This document shows, piece by piece, positions 53,612 to 63,474 of a DNA stretch of 64,000 nucleotides. The notes beneath the pieces were generated by a model, which saw nothing but the letters and a program-made list of their open reading frames with translations, ran no database searches and was not told the origin of the DNA. Location: assembly GCF_022808715.1 (NCBI RefSeq), contig NZ_JAKZKX010000002.1, positions 136,623 through 200,622 on the forward strand, in the 5' to 3' direction. Positions within the stretch are counted from its first letter, which is position 1. Each line of letters opens with the position of its first letter. Position numbers and translations under genes: made by a program. Origin of the DNA: Fundidesulfovibrio agrisoli. Lineage in GTDB: Bacteria > Desulfobacterota > Desulfovibrionia > Desulfovibrionales > Desulfovibrionaceae.

Positions 53612-54580
53612 ATGAACACATTCGCCTCATACCTGGCCGGGGAGCTTCCTAAGATCGAAACGTGCCTGCACGACCACGTGGCCACGCTCAATCCTTACGT
53701 CAAGCCCATGGCCGAGCACGTGCTCCAGGCCGGAGGCAAGCGCCTGCGCCCCGTGCTCACGCTGCTGTGCGCCCGCGCCCTGGGCTACTCCGGGGGCGAC
53801 CCCTACCCCCTGGCCTGCTCGCTGGAGGTGCTGCACTCCGCCACGCTGCTGCACGACGACGTGCTCGACGGCTCGGAGCTGCGCCGGGGCAGGCCCGCCG
53901 CGCACACTCTCTTCGGGGTGGGGCAGTCCATCCTGGCGGGCGACGCGTTGCTGGCCCTGGCCAACGTCATGATCGCCTCCTACAACGTCCCGCCGCTCAT
54001 GGTCTGCCTGTCGCAGGCCATCCTGAACACCGCCAGCGGCGAAGTGCAGGAGATCGCCCGCGTGCGCGACGTTACCATGGACATGCAGGGCTACCTGGAC
54101 ATCATCACCGGCAAGACCGCCTGCCTGATCCAGTCCGCCTGCGAGGCCGGGGCGCTGCTGGCCGGGGCTTCGCCAGAGCTGGTCAAGGCGGCGGCGGATT
54201 TCGGCATGAACATCGGCATCGCATTCCAGTTGGTGGACGACGCGCTGGACTACTCCTCCCCCAAGGAGGTCTCCGGCAAGCCCAAGGGCGCGGACATCCG
54301 CGAAGGCAAGCTGACCCTGCCGCTGATCTTCTACCTGGAGTCCCTCGACGACGCCGGGCGCGAGCGCTTTACAAAAGCTTTCAAAGAGAACACATTGCAG
54401 GAGAGTGAGCTGGAATCCACCCTCGTAGCGATCAACGCCGGAGGCTTTGTGGAACGCACCCGCGACATGGCCGCCTCTTACATACAGGACGCCGGGCGTT
54501 GCCTGGCGGCCTTCCCCACCACTCCGGAAACCTCGCTGCTGTATGCCGCCTTGGAGGGCATGGCCAAGCGCGACAAGTAA
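53612..54580 (+). CDS. Trans-polyprenyl diphosphate synthase
   Basis: This is a 322-residue all-helical prenyltransferase. GGKRLRPVL precedes the first Asp-rich motif DDVLD at 82-86, and the second (DDALDY) is near 213. Conserved KPKGADIREGKLTLPL follows. It builds the isoprenoid side chain, most likely for menaquinone given the adjacent mqnB and nearby menG. It starts 31 bases after mqnB and ends 8 bases before the HDOD-GGDEF gene. Confidence 0.9.
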   Translation: MNTFASYLAGELPKIETCLHDHVATLNPYVKPMAEHVLQAGGKRLRPVLTLLCARALGYSGGDPYPLACSLEVLHSATLLHDDVLDGSELRRGRPAAHTLFGVGQSILAGDALLALANVMIASYNVPPLMVCLSQAILNTASGEVQEIARVRDVTMDMQGYLDIITGKTACLIQSACEAGALLAGASPELVKAAADFGMNIGIAFQLVDDALDYSSPKEVSGKPKGADIREGKLTLPLIFYLESLDDAGRERFTKAFKENTLQESELESTLVAINAGGFVERTRDMAASYIQDAGRCLAAFPTTPETSLLYAALEGMAKRDK

Positions 54581-54588
54581 GGCCGCCC

Positions 54589-57075
54589 ATGACCAGCAGC
54601 ACCATCGCCACTCTTCGGGAATGCATGCGGCTCACCTTCCCCCCGGTGATGCTGCAGCTATTGGAAGAGGCGGTGAAGCCGACCCCGGATTTCGACGTCC
54701 TGGCCAGGATCATGGCCCTGGACCCGGTGCTAACGGCCACGGTGCTCACCCTGGCCAACTCCCCCTACTACGGCTCCGCCCAGAAAGTGACCGACCTGCA
54801 GCGCGCGGCCACCATCCTGGGCACGCGCGAGATCCTCAAGATCGCCCTCTCCGTCACCTACCAGAAGCATCTGAGCGTGGCCCTGACGGAGCGCGGCATC
54901 GATTTCTACGCCAACTGGCGCATCATCATCTGGGCGGCCATCGCGGCGGAGCTCCTGGCGGAGCGCCTCTGCCCCGAAACCGCGGACCAGGTCTACCTCT
55001 CGGCCCTGCTCAAGGACATCTCCCTGCTGCTCATGGCCTGCCACGAGCCGGAGAATTTCGCCCGGCCGGAAGGCGGCCCGCCCCTGACCTCCCTCGCCCA
55101 GGGCCAACTGGAGGACGAGCGCGAACGCTGGGTTGCCGACCACTGCCAGCTCACCACCATGCTGCTGCGGGAATGGAACATCCCCCTTCAGGACCCGAAG
55201 TGCATCATGCACCATCACGACCTGGAAGGCATCGACGCCCACTCCGCCCCCACGCAGTGCGTCATCCTGGCCACCCGCTGGGCGGAGCTTGAGATCGGCG
55301 CGCACCACCCCCCGGCGGAGGTGGTGCATTTCAGGAGCTTCCTGCTGCGCCGCCTGGGCCTCAGCCAGGAGGAACTGGACGAGGTCCACTCCCGCTGCAT
55401 CCAGCGTTTCCAGACCGTGCTCTCCACCCTGGGCATCGACGAGTCCCCCCCTGACGAGCGCTATTACCAGCACGGCATCCGCCAGATGCAGGAGTTCCAC
55501 TTCCTTGCCTCCGAGATCGCCACGGCCGCCGGCGGCAAGCTGGACGCCGCCCGGATCATCGGCAGGCACCTCAAGTGGGAATGGGGCGTGGACGAATGGG
55601 AGCTGGCCCTGGGCGTGCCAGAGTACCGCGACTGGGACCTGTTCAGGGCCTCCAAGTCCGACGGGGTGGCCTGCGTGCAGCACGGCGAAAAATTCGAGGA
55701 GCTGAGCTGGTCCCTGAGCCACGGCGCGCACTTCCCCATTGTCGCGCGCGACGTCCATCTGGGCGAGCTGCGCCTCTCCAAGAGGGGCCTGCGCGGCGAC
55801 GTGCTCAAGGAGGTGGCGCTCTACGTCTCCTTCGCCAGCCAGAACTACGAGCAGTACGCCCTGCGCCAGACCGTGCTGGAGCTCAAGGCCCACACTCTGG
55901 ACCAGCTCCCCGTGGGCGTGGCCAGGCTCTCCCCCAAGGGGGCCATCCTGGAGATCAACAACCGCCTGCGCGACTTCCTGGCCGTCCCCGGGGTGGAGCG
56001 CGGGGCGGACCTCTGGACCTCGCTGGGCGAAGGCAAGGGCTTCTCCCGCGACGGCCAGTGGGACACCTTCCTCCGGGACGCCTCGGCCCGTTCCCTGCAC
56101 AAGATCTTCTGCCTCTGGCAGGGCGAACACCAGGCCCACGACTCCTGCGTGTACCTGGCGGCCGAGAAGCGCACCTGGCAGGGCCGCGAGGAGATCCTGC
56201 TCTTCCTGGAGGACGTCTCCCTGGTCTCCGGCTGGGAGTTCAAGGCCCTCAAGCAGGGCGAGTTCCTCGAAAAGCTCGTGGGCTCCATGCGCGACAAGGT
56301 GTTCACCATCGACGTCAGCGGGCGCATCACCTTCGCCTCGCCCCGCGCCATCGACCTGCTCGGGCGCAACCTCTTCGACTGCGCCACCCCGACACATTCC
56401 TTCCAGGGCGACTGGGGGCCGCAGATGCTCGCCGGAGCGCCCGCCCCGGTGGAGACGGTGTTGCCCTCCCTGGGGGCCGCGGGGCGTACGCTGGAATTGG
56501 TGTTCTCCCCCCTGCCCAGCGCCTCCGGCGGCATGCGCCAGTGGCTCGTGGTGGGGCGCGACATCACCGCCGTGCGCCGCCTGGAGGAGAAACTCAAACG
56601 CATGGCCTTGTTCGACGGCCTCACCGGGCTTTTGAACCACTACCAGTTCCACGTGGTGCTGGAGCGCGAGGTCAACCGCTCGCGCCGCACCGGGCGTTCC
56701 CTGGGCCTGATCTTCTTCGACCTGGACAACTTCAAGGCAGTCAACGACAATCTGGGCCACCAGGCCGGTGATGAGGTGTTGCGCACGGTGGCGCGCATCC
56801 TCAAGGCTCGGCTGCGCAAGGGCATGGACTACCCCTGCCGCTACGGCGGGGACGAATTCGCCGTGGTGGTCACCGAGATCGAGCCGGACCAGCTCGAGCA
56901 TCTGGCCGGGCGCGTGCTGGCCGCGGTCAAGGAGGAGTTCAAGGGCGTGCTGGGCCTATCCATCGGCATGGCCATGCTCAAGGACGACGAACTGCCCTCC
57001 GCCCTGCTGCGCAGGACGGACCAGGCTTCTTACCAGGCCAAGAACCAGGGGGGGCACCGCATCCTCTGGGCCTGA
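54589..57075 (+). CDS. HDOD-PAS-GGDEF signalling protein
   Basis: This is an 828-residue soluble protein. The N-terminal HDOD domain (about 10-215) includes DPVLTATVLTLANSPYYG. A GAF-like/linker region follows, then PAS-like segments (about 445-540 and 570-650). The diguanylate-cyclase domain has FFDLDNFKAVNDNLGH and an intact active site YGGDEFAVV near residue 752. It should make cyclic di-GMP under control of its sensory parts. There are no membrane segments. Co-transcription with the prenyl synthase gene is likely from spacing. Confidence 0.88.
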   Translation: MTSSTIATLRECMRLTFPPVMLQLLEEAVKPTPDFDVLARIMALDPVLTATVLTLANSPYYGSAQKVTDLQRAATILGTREILKIALSVTYQKHLSVALTERGIDFYANWRIIIWAAIAAELLAERLCPETADQVYLSALLKDISLLLMACHEPENFARPEGGPPLTSLAQGQLEDERERWVADHCQLTTMLLREWNIPLQDPKCIMHHHDLEGIDAHSAPTQCVILATRWAELEIGAHHPPAEVVHFRSFLLRRLGLSQEELDEVHSRCIQRFQTVLSTLGIDESPPDERYYQHGIRQMQEFHFLASEIATAAGGKLDAARIIGRHLKWEWGVDEWELALGVPEYRDWDLFRASKSDGVACVQHGEKFEELSWSLSHGAHFPIVARDVHLGELRLSKRGLRGDVLKEVALYVSFASQNYEQYALRQTVLELKAHTLDQLPVGVARLSPKGAILEINNRLRDFLAVPGVERGADLWTSLGEGKGFSRDGQWDTFLRDASARSLHKIFCLWQGEHQAHDSCVYLAAEKRTWQGREEILLFLEDVSLVSGWEFKALKQGEFLEKLVGSMRDKVFTIDVSGRITFASPRAIDLLGRNLFDCATPTHSFQGDWGPQMLAGAPAPVETVLPSLGAAGRTLELVFSPLPSASGGMRQWLVVGRDITAVRRLEEKLKRMALFDGLTGLLNHYQFHVVLEREVNRSRRTGRSLGLIFFDLDNFKAVNDNLGHQAGDEVLRTVARILKARLRKGMDYPCRYGGDEFAVVVTEIEPDQLEHLAGRVLAAVKEEFKGVLGLSIGMAMLKDDELPSALLRRTDQASYQAKNQGGHRILWA

Positions 57076-57156
57076 ACGATGGCGATATGAACCGCCGGTC
57101 GGCCCAGGGGTCTGTCCGGCGTGCAACTCCCTACACTTACTGACGAGGAAATCCGC

Positions 57157-60144
57157 ATGCTCTTTCGGGTGGAAGTAGCTCCCAAGCCGCACGTTCTCGA
57201 CGTTCCCGGACGCCGCGCCGCGATGAGGATCACGCATGAACTTGGCGTGGAGGTCGAAGGCGCCGCCGTGGTGAAAACCTACACCGTGGCCGGGCTGGAC
57301 AAGCAGGAGATCGACCGTGTCATCGAGGCGGCCGCCCTGCACGACCCCGTGTCCCACGTGGCCTCGATCACGCCCCTGGCCCACGATTTCGACTGGATCA
57401 TCGAGGTTGGGCTGCGCCCCGGCGTCACCGACAACGAGGGCCGCACCGCCAAGGAGACCCTGGCCCTGGTGCTCGGGCTTGACAAGGCCCGCGCGCGCTC
57501 CCTGGCCGTGTACACCTCCAGCCAGTACGCCCTCTCCGGCAAGCTGGACCCTGCCCAGGTGGAGCACATCGCCAAGGACCACCTCTGCAACGAGCTGATC
57601 CAGCGCTTCGAGGTCAAGTCCGCCGCGCAGTGGGCCGAGAAGCCCGGCTTCGAGCCCCGCGCCGCCCAGGTGACCGGCCGCGCCAGCGACGAGGTGCTCA
57701 CCGTGGACTTGGCCGCCATGAGCGACGAGGAGCTCATGGCCTTCAGCCGCGACAACGTGCTGGCCCTCTCCCTTGAGGAAATGCTGGCCATCCGGGAGCA
57801 TTACGCCGCCCCCGGCACGGCCGAGCGCCGCAAGGCCGCCGGGCTCCCGGCACAGCCCACCGACGCCGAGCTTGAGGTGCTGGCCCAGACCTGGTCCGAG
57901 CACTGCAAGCACAAGATCTTCTCCGCCGACATCGACTACGAGAACGCCGAGACCGGCACGCGCCAGAGCATCCAGAGCCTCTACAAGACCTACATCCAGG
58001 GCTCCACGGCGGCCATCCGCAAGTCCATGGGCGCGGGCGACATCTGCCTCTCCGTGTTCAAGGACAACGCGGGCGTGATCCGCTTCACCGACGACCACCA
58101 CCTCTGCGTCAAGGTGGAGACGCACAACTCCCCCTCCGCGCTGGACCCCTACGGCGGCGCGCTCACCGGCATCGTGGGCGTCAACCGCGACCCCATGGGC
58201 ACCGGCATGGGCGCGAACCTGCTCTGCAACACGGACGTGTTCTGCTTCGCCTCCCCCTTCCACGACGAGCCCCTGCCGCCGCGCCTGCTGCACCCGCGCC
58301 GCGTGATGGAAGGCGTGCGCGAGGGCGTGGAGCACGGCGGCAACAAGTCCGGCATTCCCACGGTGAACGGCTCGGTGGTGTTCCACGAGCGTTTCCTGGG
58401 CAAGCCCCTGGTGTTCTGCGGCACCGTGGGCATCATGCCCGCCCAGGTGGGCGGCATGCCCAGCTTCGAGAAGCGCGCCCTGCCCGGCGACCGCATCGTC
58501 ATGACCGGCGGGCGCATCGGCAAGGACGGCATCCACGGGGCCACCTTCTCCTCCGAGGAGCTGCACGAGGGCTCCCCGGCCACGGCGGTGCAGATCGGCG
58601 ACCCCATCACCCAGCGCAAGATGTACGACTTCCTCATGCGCGCCAGGGACCTGGGCCTCTACCACGCCATCACCGACAACGGCGCTGGCGGCCTGTCCTC
58701 CTCCGTGGGCGAGATGGCCCAGGACAGCGGCGGCGCGGAGCTCGACCTCTCCAAGGCCCCGCTCAAGTACGACGGGCTGCGCCCCTGGGAGATCCTGCTC
58801 TCAGAGGCCCAGGAGCGCATGACCGTGGCCGTCGGCCCGGACCAGTTCGAGCGCTTCATGGCCCTGGCCGCCGAGATGGACGTGGAAGCCACCGACCTGG
58901 GCCGCTTCACGGACTCGGGCACCCTGAGCGTGAGCTACGGCCAGAAGCCCGTGGCCCTGCTGGACATGGGCTTCCTGCACGACGGCACCCCCAGGATGCG
59001 CCTGGAGGCCCGCTGGGAGCGCCCCGAGGCCGCCTGCCAGCCCCAGCCCGCCGTGGAGGACCAGGCCGGCCTGCTCATGAGCATGCTGGGCCGCCTGAAC
59101 ATCTGCAGCAAGGAGTACATGATCCGCCAGTACGACCACGAGGTCAAAGGCGCCAGCGTGGTCAAGCCCCTGGTGGGCGTGAAGCGCGACGGCCCGGCGG
59201 ACGCGGCCGTGATGCGCCCGGTGCTGGCCCGCAAGGAGGCCCTGGTGCTCTCCCACGGCATCTGCCCCAAGTACTCCGACCTGGACGCCTACTGGATGAT
59301 GGCCGGCGCCATCGACGAGGCCGTGCGCAACGCCGTGGCCACCGGCGCCGACCTGGCCCACATGGCCGGTGTGGACAACTTCTGCTGGTGCGACCCGGTG
59401 CAGTCCGCCAAGACGCCCGACGGCCGCTACAAGCTGGCCCAGCTGGTGCGCGCCAACCAGGCCCTGGCCCATTTCTGCCAGGCCTACGGCGTGCCCTGCG
59501 TCTCCGGCAAGGACTCCATGAAGAACGACTACACCGGCGGCGGGTCCAAGATCTCCATCCCGCCCACGGTGCTCTTCACGGTGCTCTCCGTGATCCCCGA
59601 CGCGGCCCAGACCATGACCTCCGACCTCAAGCAGGCCGGAGACGTGCTCTACGTGCTCGGCCTGACCCGCCCCGAGATGGGCGGCTCCGAGCTGGCGGAC
59701 GAGCTGGGCTTCAGCGACTGCCGCGTGCCCGAGGTGGACGCCCTCTCGGCCAAGGCCCGCTACCGCGGCCTGCGCAAGGCCATCAAGGGCCGCGTCGTCA
59801 ACGCCTGCCACGACTGCTCCGATGGCGGCCTGGCCGTGGCCCTGGCGGAAATGTGCATCGGCGGCCGCATGGGCGCCGACGTGGACCTGCTGCGCGTGCC
59901 CGCCAGCCCGGACTGCGCCACCTCCCTGGAGGTGCTCTACTCCGAGAGCCACTCCCGCTTCGTGGTCAGCGTGCCCTCGGGCAACGTGCCCAGCTTCGAG
60001 AAGCTCTTCGCCGGGCAGTGGATCGCCCCCATCGGGCGCGTCACGGACGACGGGGCGCTCACCATCCGCAACGGCGGAGCCGCCCTGTTGCGCTGCGGGG
60101 TGGACGACCTGGCCCAGGCATTCAAGGGCACCCTGGACTGGTAG
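57157..60144 (+). CDS. purL: Phosphoribosylformylglycinamidine synthase PurL with N-terminal PurS-like region
   Basis: This is a 995-residue protein. Residues about 1-170 resemble PurS-type and linker segments (RVEVAPKPHVLDVPGRRA; WIIEVGLRPGVTDNEG). The two AIRS-like halves contain QTWSEHCKHKIF, HNSPSALDPYGGA, EHGGNKSGIPT and NDNGAGGLSSSVGEM. The glutaminase domain is missing, so a separate PurQ must supply ammonia. It is the fourth step of purine synthesis. ATG at 57157 with GAGGAA eight bases upstream is preferred to GTG at 57121. Confidence 0.9.
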   Translation: MLFRVEVAPKPHVLDVPGRRAAMRITHELGVEVEGAAVVKTYTVAGLDKQEIDRVIEAAALHDPVSHVASITPLAHDFDWIIEVGLRPGVTDNEGRTAKETLALVLGLDKARARSLAVYTSSQYALSGKLDPAQVEHIAKDHLCNELIQRFEVKSAAQWAEKPGFEPRAAQVTGRASDEVLTVDLAAMSDEELMAFSRDNVLALSLEEMLAIREHYAAPGTAERRKAAGLPAQPTDAELEVLAQTWSEHCKHKIFSADIDYENAETGTRQSIQSLYKTYIQGSTAAIRKSMGAGDICLSVFKDNAGVIRFTDDHHLCVKVETHNSPSALDPYGGALTGIVGVNRDPMGTGMGANLLCNTDVFCFASPFHDEPLPPRLLHPRRVMEGVREGVEHGGNKSGIPTVNGSVVFHERFLGKPLVFCGTVGIMPAQVGGMPSFEKRALPGDRIVMTGGRIGKDGIHGATFSSEELHEGSPATAVQIGDPITQRKMYDFLMRARDLGLYHAITDNGAGGLSSSVGEMAQDSGGAELDLSKAPLKYDGLRPWEILLSEAQERMTVAVGPDQFERFMALAAEMDVEATDLGRFTDSGTLSVSYGQKPVALLDMGFLHDGTPRMRLEARWERPEAACQPQPAVEDQAGLLMSMLGRLNICSKEYMIRQYDHEVKGASVVKPLVGVKRDGPADAAVMRPVLARKEALVLSHGICPKYSDLDAYWMMAGAIDEAVRNAVATGADLAHMAGVDNFCWCDPVQSAKTPDGRYKLAQLVRANQALAHFCQAYGVPCVSGKDSMKNDYTGGGSKISIPPTVLFTVLSVIPDAAQTMTSDLKQAGDVLYVLGLTRPEMGGSELADELGFSDCRVPEVDALSAKARYRGLRKAIKGRVVNACHDCSDGGLAVALAEMCIGGRMGADVDLLRVPASPDCATSLEVLYSESHSRFVVSVPSGNVPSFEKLFAGQWIAPIGRVTDDGALTIRNGGAALLRCGVDDLAQAFKGTLDW

Positions 60145-60168
60145 AGCTACTATAGACCGCGCCTATCA

Positions 60169-60200
60169 AGCCCCGTCCGCCTTGCGGACGGGGCTTTCTG
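60169..60200 (+). terminator. purL terminator
   Basis: AGCCCCGTCCGC pairs with GCGGACGGGGCT around a CTT loop, followed by TTCTGATTTG, 24 bases past the purL stop. Confidence 0.85.
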
Positions 60201-60497
60201 ATTTGTAAGGCAGAAAAGGGCAGCAAGCATCGTTGTTTCAAGCATTTAGTATTGCAACTTTTGACTCCGTAGTGTAACGATTATTCTGCTTGCAGAATCC
60301 TTGCAAGAGTAGCTGTACTTGACAATTCAGCCGTACAGCGCCAAGGACGGGGCGTATTGTCCTGGCGGTCCGCCGAAGACCGATGGATTGTTCAGTTACG
60401 CACCTTCCCCGCTCTGGATTGCGGCTGCAAGCCCCTGGCTCCATCAACCGGCCAGGCGCCTGATGTGTTGCAACCAGAACCCGCAGGGAGGGGCCGT
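60201..60497. other. Upstream region of the cytochrome-chemoreceptor operon
   Basis: This is a 297-base gene-free stretch, AT-richer than its surroundings at 60230-60330. A weak promoter-like pair TTGACT (60261) and TATTCT (60282) with 15-base spacing is present, and TTGACA occurs at 60319 without a good -10. No recognisable operator was seen. Confidence 0.4.
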
Positions 60498-60956
60498 ATG
60501 CGCCGGGCAGCCGTCTTGTTAGCCGTTGCTGTATGCCTTGTGCCGCTGTTGGCAGTGTCGAACGCATTGTCCGCCGGGTATACGGGCTCCAAAGCCTGCG
60601 CTGAATGCCACCAGAAAGAATTCGAGTCGTATTCAAAGTCGGCCAAGAAGGCCCACTCCTTCCAATCGATCCAGATCATGGCCTCGAAGTTGAGTCCGGC
60701 CGAGCTTCAAGAGTGCTACGCCTGCCATACGACAGGGTACGGGCAGCCGGGCGGTTTCATCAGCGTCGAAAAGACGCCCCAGCTCGCCAACGCCGGGTGT
60801 GAGGTCTGCCACGGGCCGGGCGAGGCCCACGCCCAGTCCGGCGACAAGTCCCTCATCAAGTCCAAGCTTTCGGTCGAGCAATGCCAGGCATGCCACAACG
60901 AGCAGCGCGTGAAATCCTTTGGTTTCAAGCCGATGCTGTACGGCGGCGCACACTAG
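60498..60956 (+). CDS. Periplasmic tetrahaem cytochrome c (c554-like)
   Basis: This is a 152-residue protein. A signal peptide ([21 protein letters not shown]) is followed by four CxxCH sites: CAECH 34-38, CYACH 73-77, CEVCH 101-105 and CQACH 129-133. Additional His residues (H53, H111) could be distal ligands. The spacing resembles the cytochrome c554/NrfB-like superfamily. GGGAGGGG precedes the ATG. The haem chemoreceptor gene starts 14 bases later, so the two probably work together in redox sensing or signalling. Confidence 0.88.
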   Translation: MRRAAVLLAVAVCLVPLLAVSNALSAGYTGSKACAECHQKEFESYSKSAKKAHSFQSIQIMASKLSPAELQECYACHTTGYGQPGGFISVEKTPQLANAGCEVCHGPGEAHAQSGDKSLIKSKLSVEQCQACHNEQRVKSFGFKPMLYGGAH

Positions 60957-60970
60957 GGAGGAAAACGGCT

Positions 60971-63013
60971 GTGCATGTGTTCCATCAGTCACTCGGGTTC
61001 CGCGTCCTGTTGTTGATCACCGCCGTCACGGTGACCGTGTTCACGGGCCTGTTCCTGGCAAACGCCAGTTGGCAGTCGCGCTCCACCATGGGCCTCGTGA
61101 CCGCCAATTCCAACCGCATCTCCCACCTGATGCTCATGGCCGTTGAGGAGCCCATGCGCCTGGGCAAGAACTCCGAGACCGCCGGGGTGTTCGAGAAGAT
61201 GGCCAAGCGCGACGCGGCGGGGCACATCTTCCTCACCGACTACAAAGGCAACGTGACCTACTCAACCAACCAGAAGGCCCTGCGCAGGGATCTGGCCCCC
61301 TTCCTGGGCAGCCAGGCCGTCACCGGCCTGCTGGAGAAGGGCCTGGCCGGAGCGGAGGGCTCCGCCCAGACGGAGCTGAACGGGTCGAGCTTCATGGCCA
61401 TGGCCACCCCCATCCGCAACGAGCCCGAATGCCACCACTGCCACGGGGCCTCCAAGCCCATCCTGGGCACCATCGTCGTCCTGCAGGACATCACCCCCAC
61501 CCTGGCCCAGGCCCGGCAGGACCAGCTCATGAACGGCGGCATCTCCCTGGCCGGGCTGGTGCTGCTGCTCTGCCTGGTCACCTGGTTCATGAAACGGGCG
61601 GTGCTGAGCCGCATCCGGACCATCGCCGCCAACACCGCTCTGGTGCGCCAGGGCCGCCACGACGTGGATTTCAGCATGAAGGGCCAGGACGAGCTGGCCG
61701 GCCTCTCCCGCGATCTGGCGGGCATGGTGCGCACCATCCAGGACCAGCTGGAATACAACAAGAGCGTCCTGGAAGGCATCAACATCCCGCTCTTCGTCAC
61801 CGACCAGAACGGTGACTTCTGCTTCGCCAACACGCCGCTCTGCAAAATTCTGGGGCACCCCGAAGACGCCCTCAACTGCCGCCGGGCCGACATGATCCTG
61901 AGCGCGGGCGGCGCCTCGCTTGACCTCTGCGCCACGGTGCTGGCCTCGGGCACGTCCTCGGGCGGCAAGATCCTCTATGAGCGCGAGGACGGCGTGATCT
62001 TCCCCCTGCACTACGAGGTCTCCCCCCTGCGCGGGGCCAAGGGCCAGATGCTCGGCGTCATCGGAGTGCTCATGGACCTCACCGAAGAGGAGGAGGCCAA
62101 GGTGCAGATCGAGATGCAGCGCGCCAGCCTGCTCGAGGTGGCGCGCGAGGTCATGTCCGTGTCGGCCAACCTCTCCGAAGCCGCCACCGAACTGGCCGGA
62201 CAGATGGAAGTCGTGGCCCACAGCGTGGATGACACCGCTGCCCTCACGGCCAACCTCACCAAGGCCATGGACCAGATGAACGACACCGTGCTGGAGGTGG
62301 CCCGCAACGCCAGCGAGACCTCGAAGGCCTCCGAGCAGGCCCAGGCCGTGGCCCAGAAGGGCGGCACCGAGGTGAAGCTCACCGTGGACGAGACGCGCCA
62401 GGTGGCCTCCCGGGCGCAGTCCCTTGCCGAGTCCCTCAGCGAACTGACCGAGAGGGCCATGAACATCGGCCGCGTCATGGGCGTGGTGGGCGACATCGCC
62501 GACCAGACCAACCTGCTTGCCCTCAACGCCGCCATCGAGGCGGCTCGCGCCGGGGATGCGGGGCGGGGCTTCGCCGTGGTCGCGGACGAGGTCCGCAAGC
62601 TGGCCGAGAAGACCATGCAGGCCACGGCCGAGGTCAGCCACGCCGTGACCGAGATACAGGACGGCACCAGGCACGTGGCCGGGGGCATGGCCGGCACCAA
62701 GGAGTCCGTGGAGCACGCCGCCAGCATGGCGGAGCGCTCCGGCTCCGTGTTCTCCGACATCGTGTCGCACTCCGGGCGCATCGCGGACATGATCCGCTCC
62801 ATCGCCTCGGCCGCGGAGCAGCAGTCCTCCACCAGCGAGGCCATCAACGACAACGTCTCGCACATCAACGGCCTCTCGCAGGACGTGGCCATGCGCGTCA
62901 TGGAGGCCAACAAGCGCATCACCGCCGTGAGGGACATGTCCCACCACCTGGCGAAGCTTGCCGGCCGTTTCTCCGGCAACGGCGATGGGGGGAAGCAGGC
63001 ACTTCCCTCTTGA
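60971..63013 (+). CDS. Methyl-accepting chemotaxis protein with periplasmic c-type haem site
   Basis: This is a 680-residue chemoreceptor. TM1 spans about 9-29. The periplasmic domain contains CHHCH at 154-158, a covalent haem c site. TM2 spans about 186-207, followed by HAMP (about 210-262), PAS (about 275-390) and a signalling domain with [20 protein letters not shown] at the tip. The haem placement resembles DcrA of Desulfovibrio, an oxygen/redox sensor. The GTG start follows GGGAGG. It is co-transcribed with the tetrahaem cytochrome. Confidence 0.9.
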   Translation: MHVFHQSLGFRVLLLITAVTVTVFTGLFLANASWQSRSTMGLVTANSNRISHLMLMAVEEPMRLGKNSETAGVFEKMAKRDAAGHIFLTDYKGNVTYSTNQKALRRDLAPFLGSQAVTGLLEKGLAGAEGSAQTELNGSSFMAMATPIRNEPECHHCHGASKPILGTIVVLQDITPTLAQARQDQLMNGGISLAGLVLLLCLVTWFMKRAVLSRIRTIAANTALVRQGRHDVDFSMKGQDELAGLSRDLAGMVRTIQDQLEYNKSVLEGINIPLFVTDQNGDFCFANTPLCKILGHPEDALNCRRADMILSAGGASLDLCATVLASGTSSGGKILYEREDGVIFPLHYEVSPLRGAKGQMLGVIGVLMDLTEEEEAKVQIEMQRASLLEVAREVMSVSANLSEAATELAGQMEVVAHSVDDTAALTANLTKAMDQMNDTVLEVARNASETSKASEQAQAVAQKGGTEVKLTVDETRQVASRAQSLAESLSELTERAMNIGRVMGVVGDIADQTNLLALNAAIEAARAGDAGRGFAVVADEVRKLAEKTMQATAEVSHAVTEIQDGTRHVAGGMAGTKESVEHAASMAERSGSVFSDIVSHSGRIADMIRSIASAAEQQSSTSEAINDNVSHINGLSQDVAMRVMEANKRITAVRDMSHHLAKLAGRFSGNGDGGKQALPS

Positions 63014-63256
63014 CAGGCGGGGCGATCACGCATGATAGATTTCGATAGTCGCGTGGTGCGCTCCGTAACCGGAGCCCCGCCGGCATGTCGGACCAGGAGT
63101 TTTTTCCGCGCCGCGCCTCAGGGCTTCGGCCGGTTCGCGCAACCGACGCATCGACCTCTTTGCCGCTCAGGCAAGGCTCGCCCCCGTGGCGGAGTCCGGC
63201 GCTGGGGGTAAAAAGATGGCGATTCGTCCTTCACCGTTTTCATCCGGAGGATATTC

Positions 63257-63415
63257 ATGGATAAATATGTCTGCAACGTCTGCGGATACGTGTACAATCC
63301 CGCCGAAGGCGATCCCGACAACAACGTTGCCCCCGGCACCCCGTGGGAGAAGGTTCCCGATGAGTGGACCTGCCCCGTCTGCGGAGCCTCCAAGGACGAA
63401 TTCTCCAAGGAATAG
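63257..63415 (+). CDS. rub: Rubredoxin
   Basis: This is a 52-residue protein with the iron-binding cysteines C6, C9, C39 and C42 (CNVCG and CPVCG) and the aromatic core YVYNPAEGD. The length is canonical. It donates electrons to the flavodiiron Roo encoded immediately downstream, as in other Desulfovibrio. CGGAGG seven bases before the ATG. The 243 bases upstream contain no recognised regulator site. Confidence 0.95.
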   Translation: MDKYVCNVCGYVYNPAEGDPDNNVAPGTPWEKVPDEWTCPVCGASKDEFSKE

Positions 63416-63428
63416 GCCCATTTTCCCA

Positions 63429-63462
63429 GCCCGCCGGGTATCCGGCGGGCCTCTCTTTTTTT
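63429..63462 (+). terminator. Hairpin with T tract between rub and roo
   Basis: GCCCGCCGG pairs with CCGGCGGGC around a four-base loop and is followed by CTCTCTTTTTTT. It probably gives partial termination, making rubredoxin mRNA more abundant than roo mRNA. Confidence 0.8.
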
Positions 63463-63474
63463 GAGGAATCCCCA

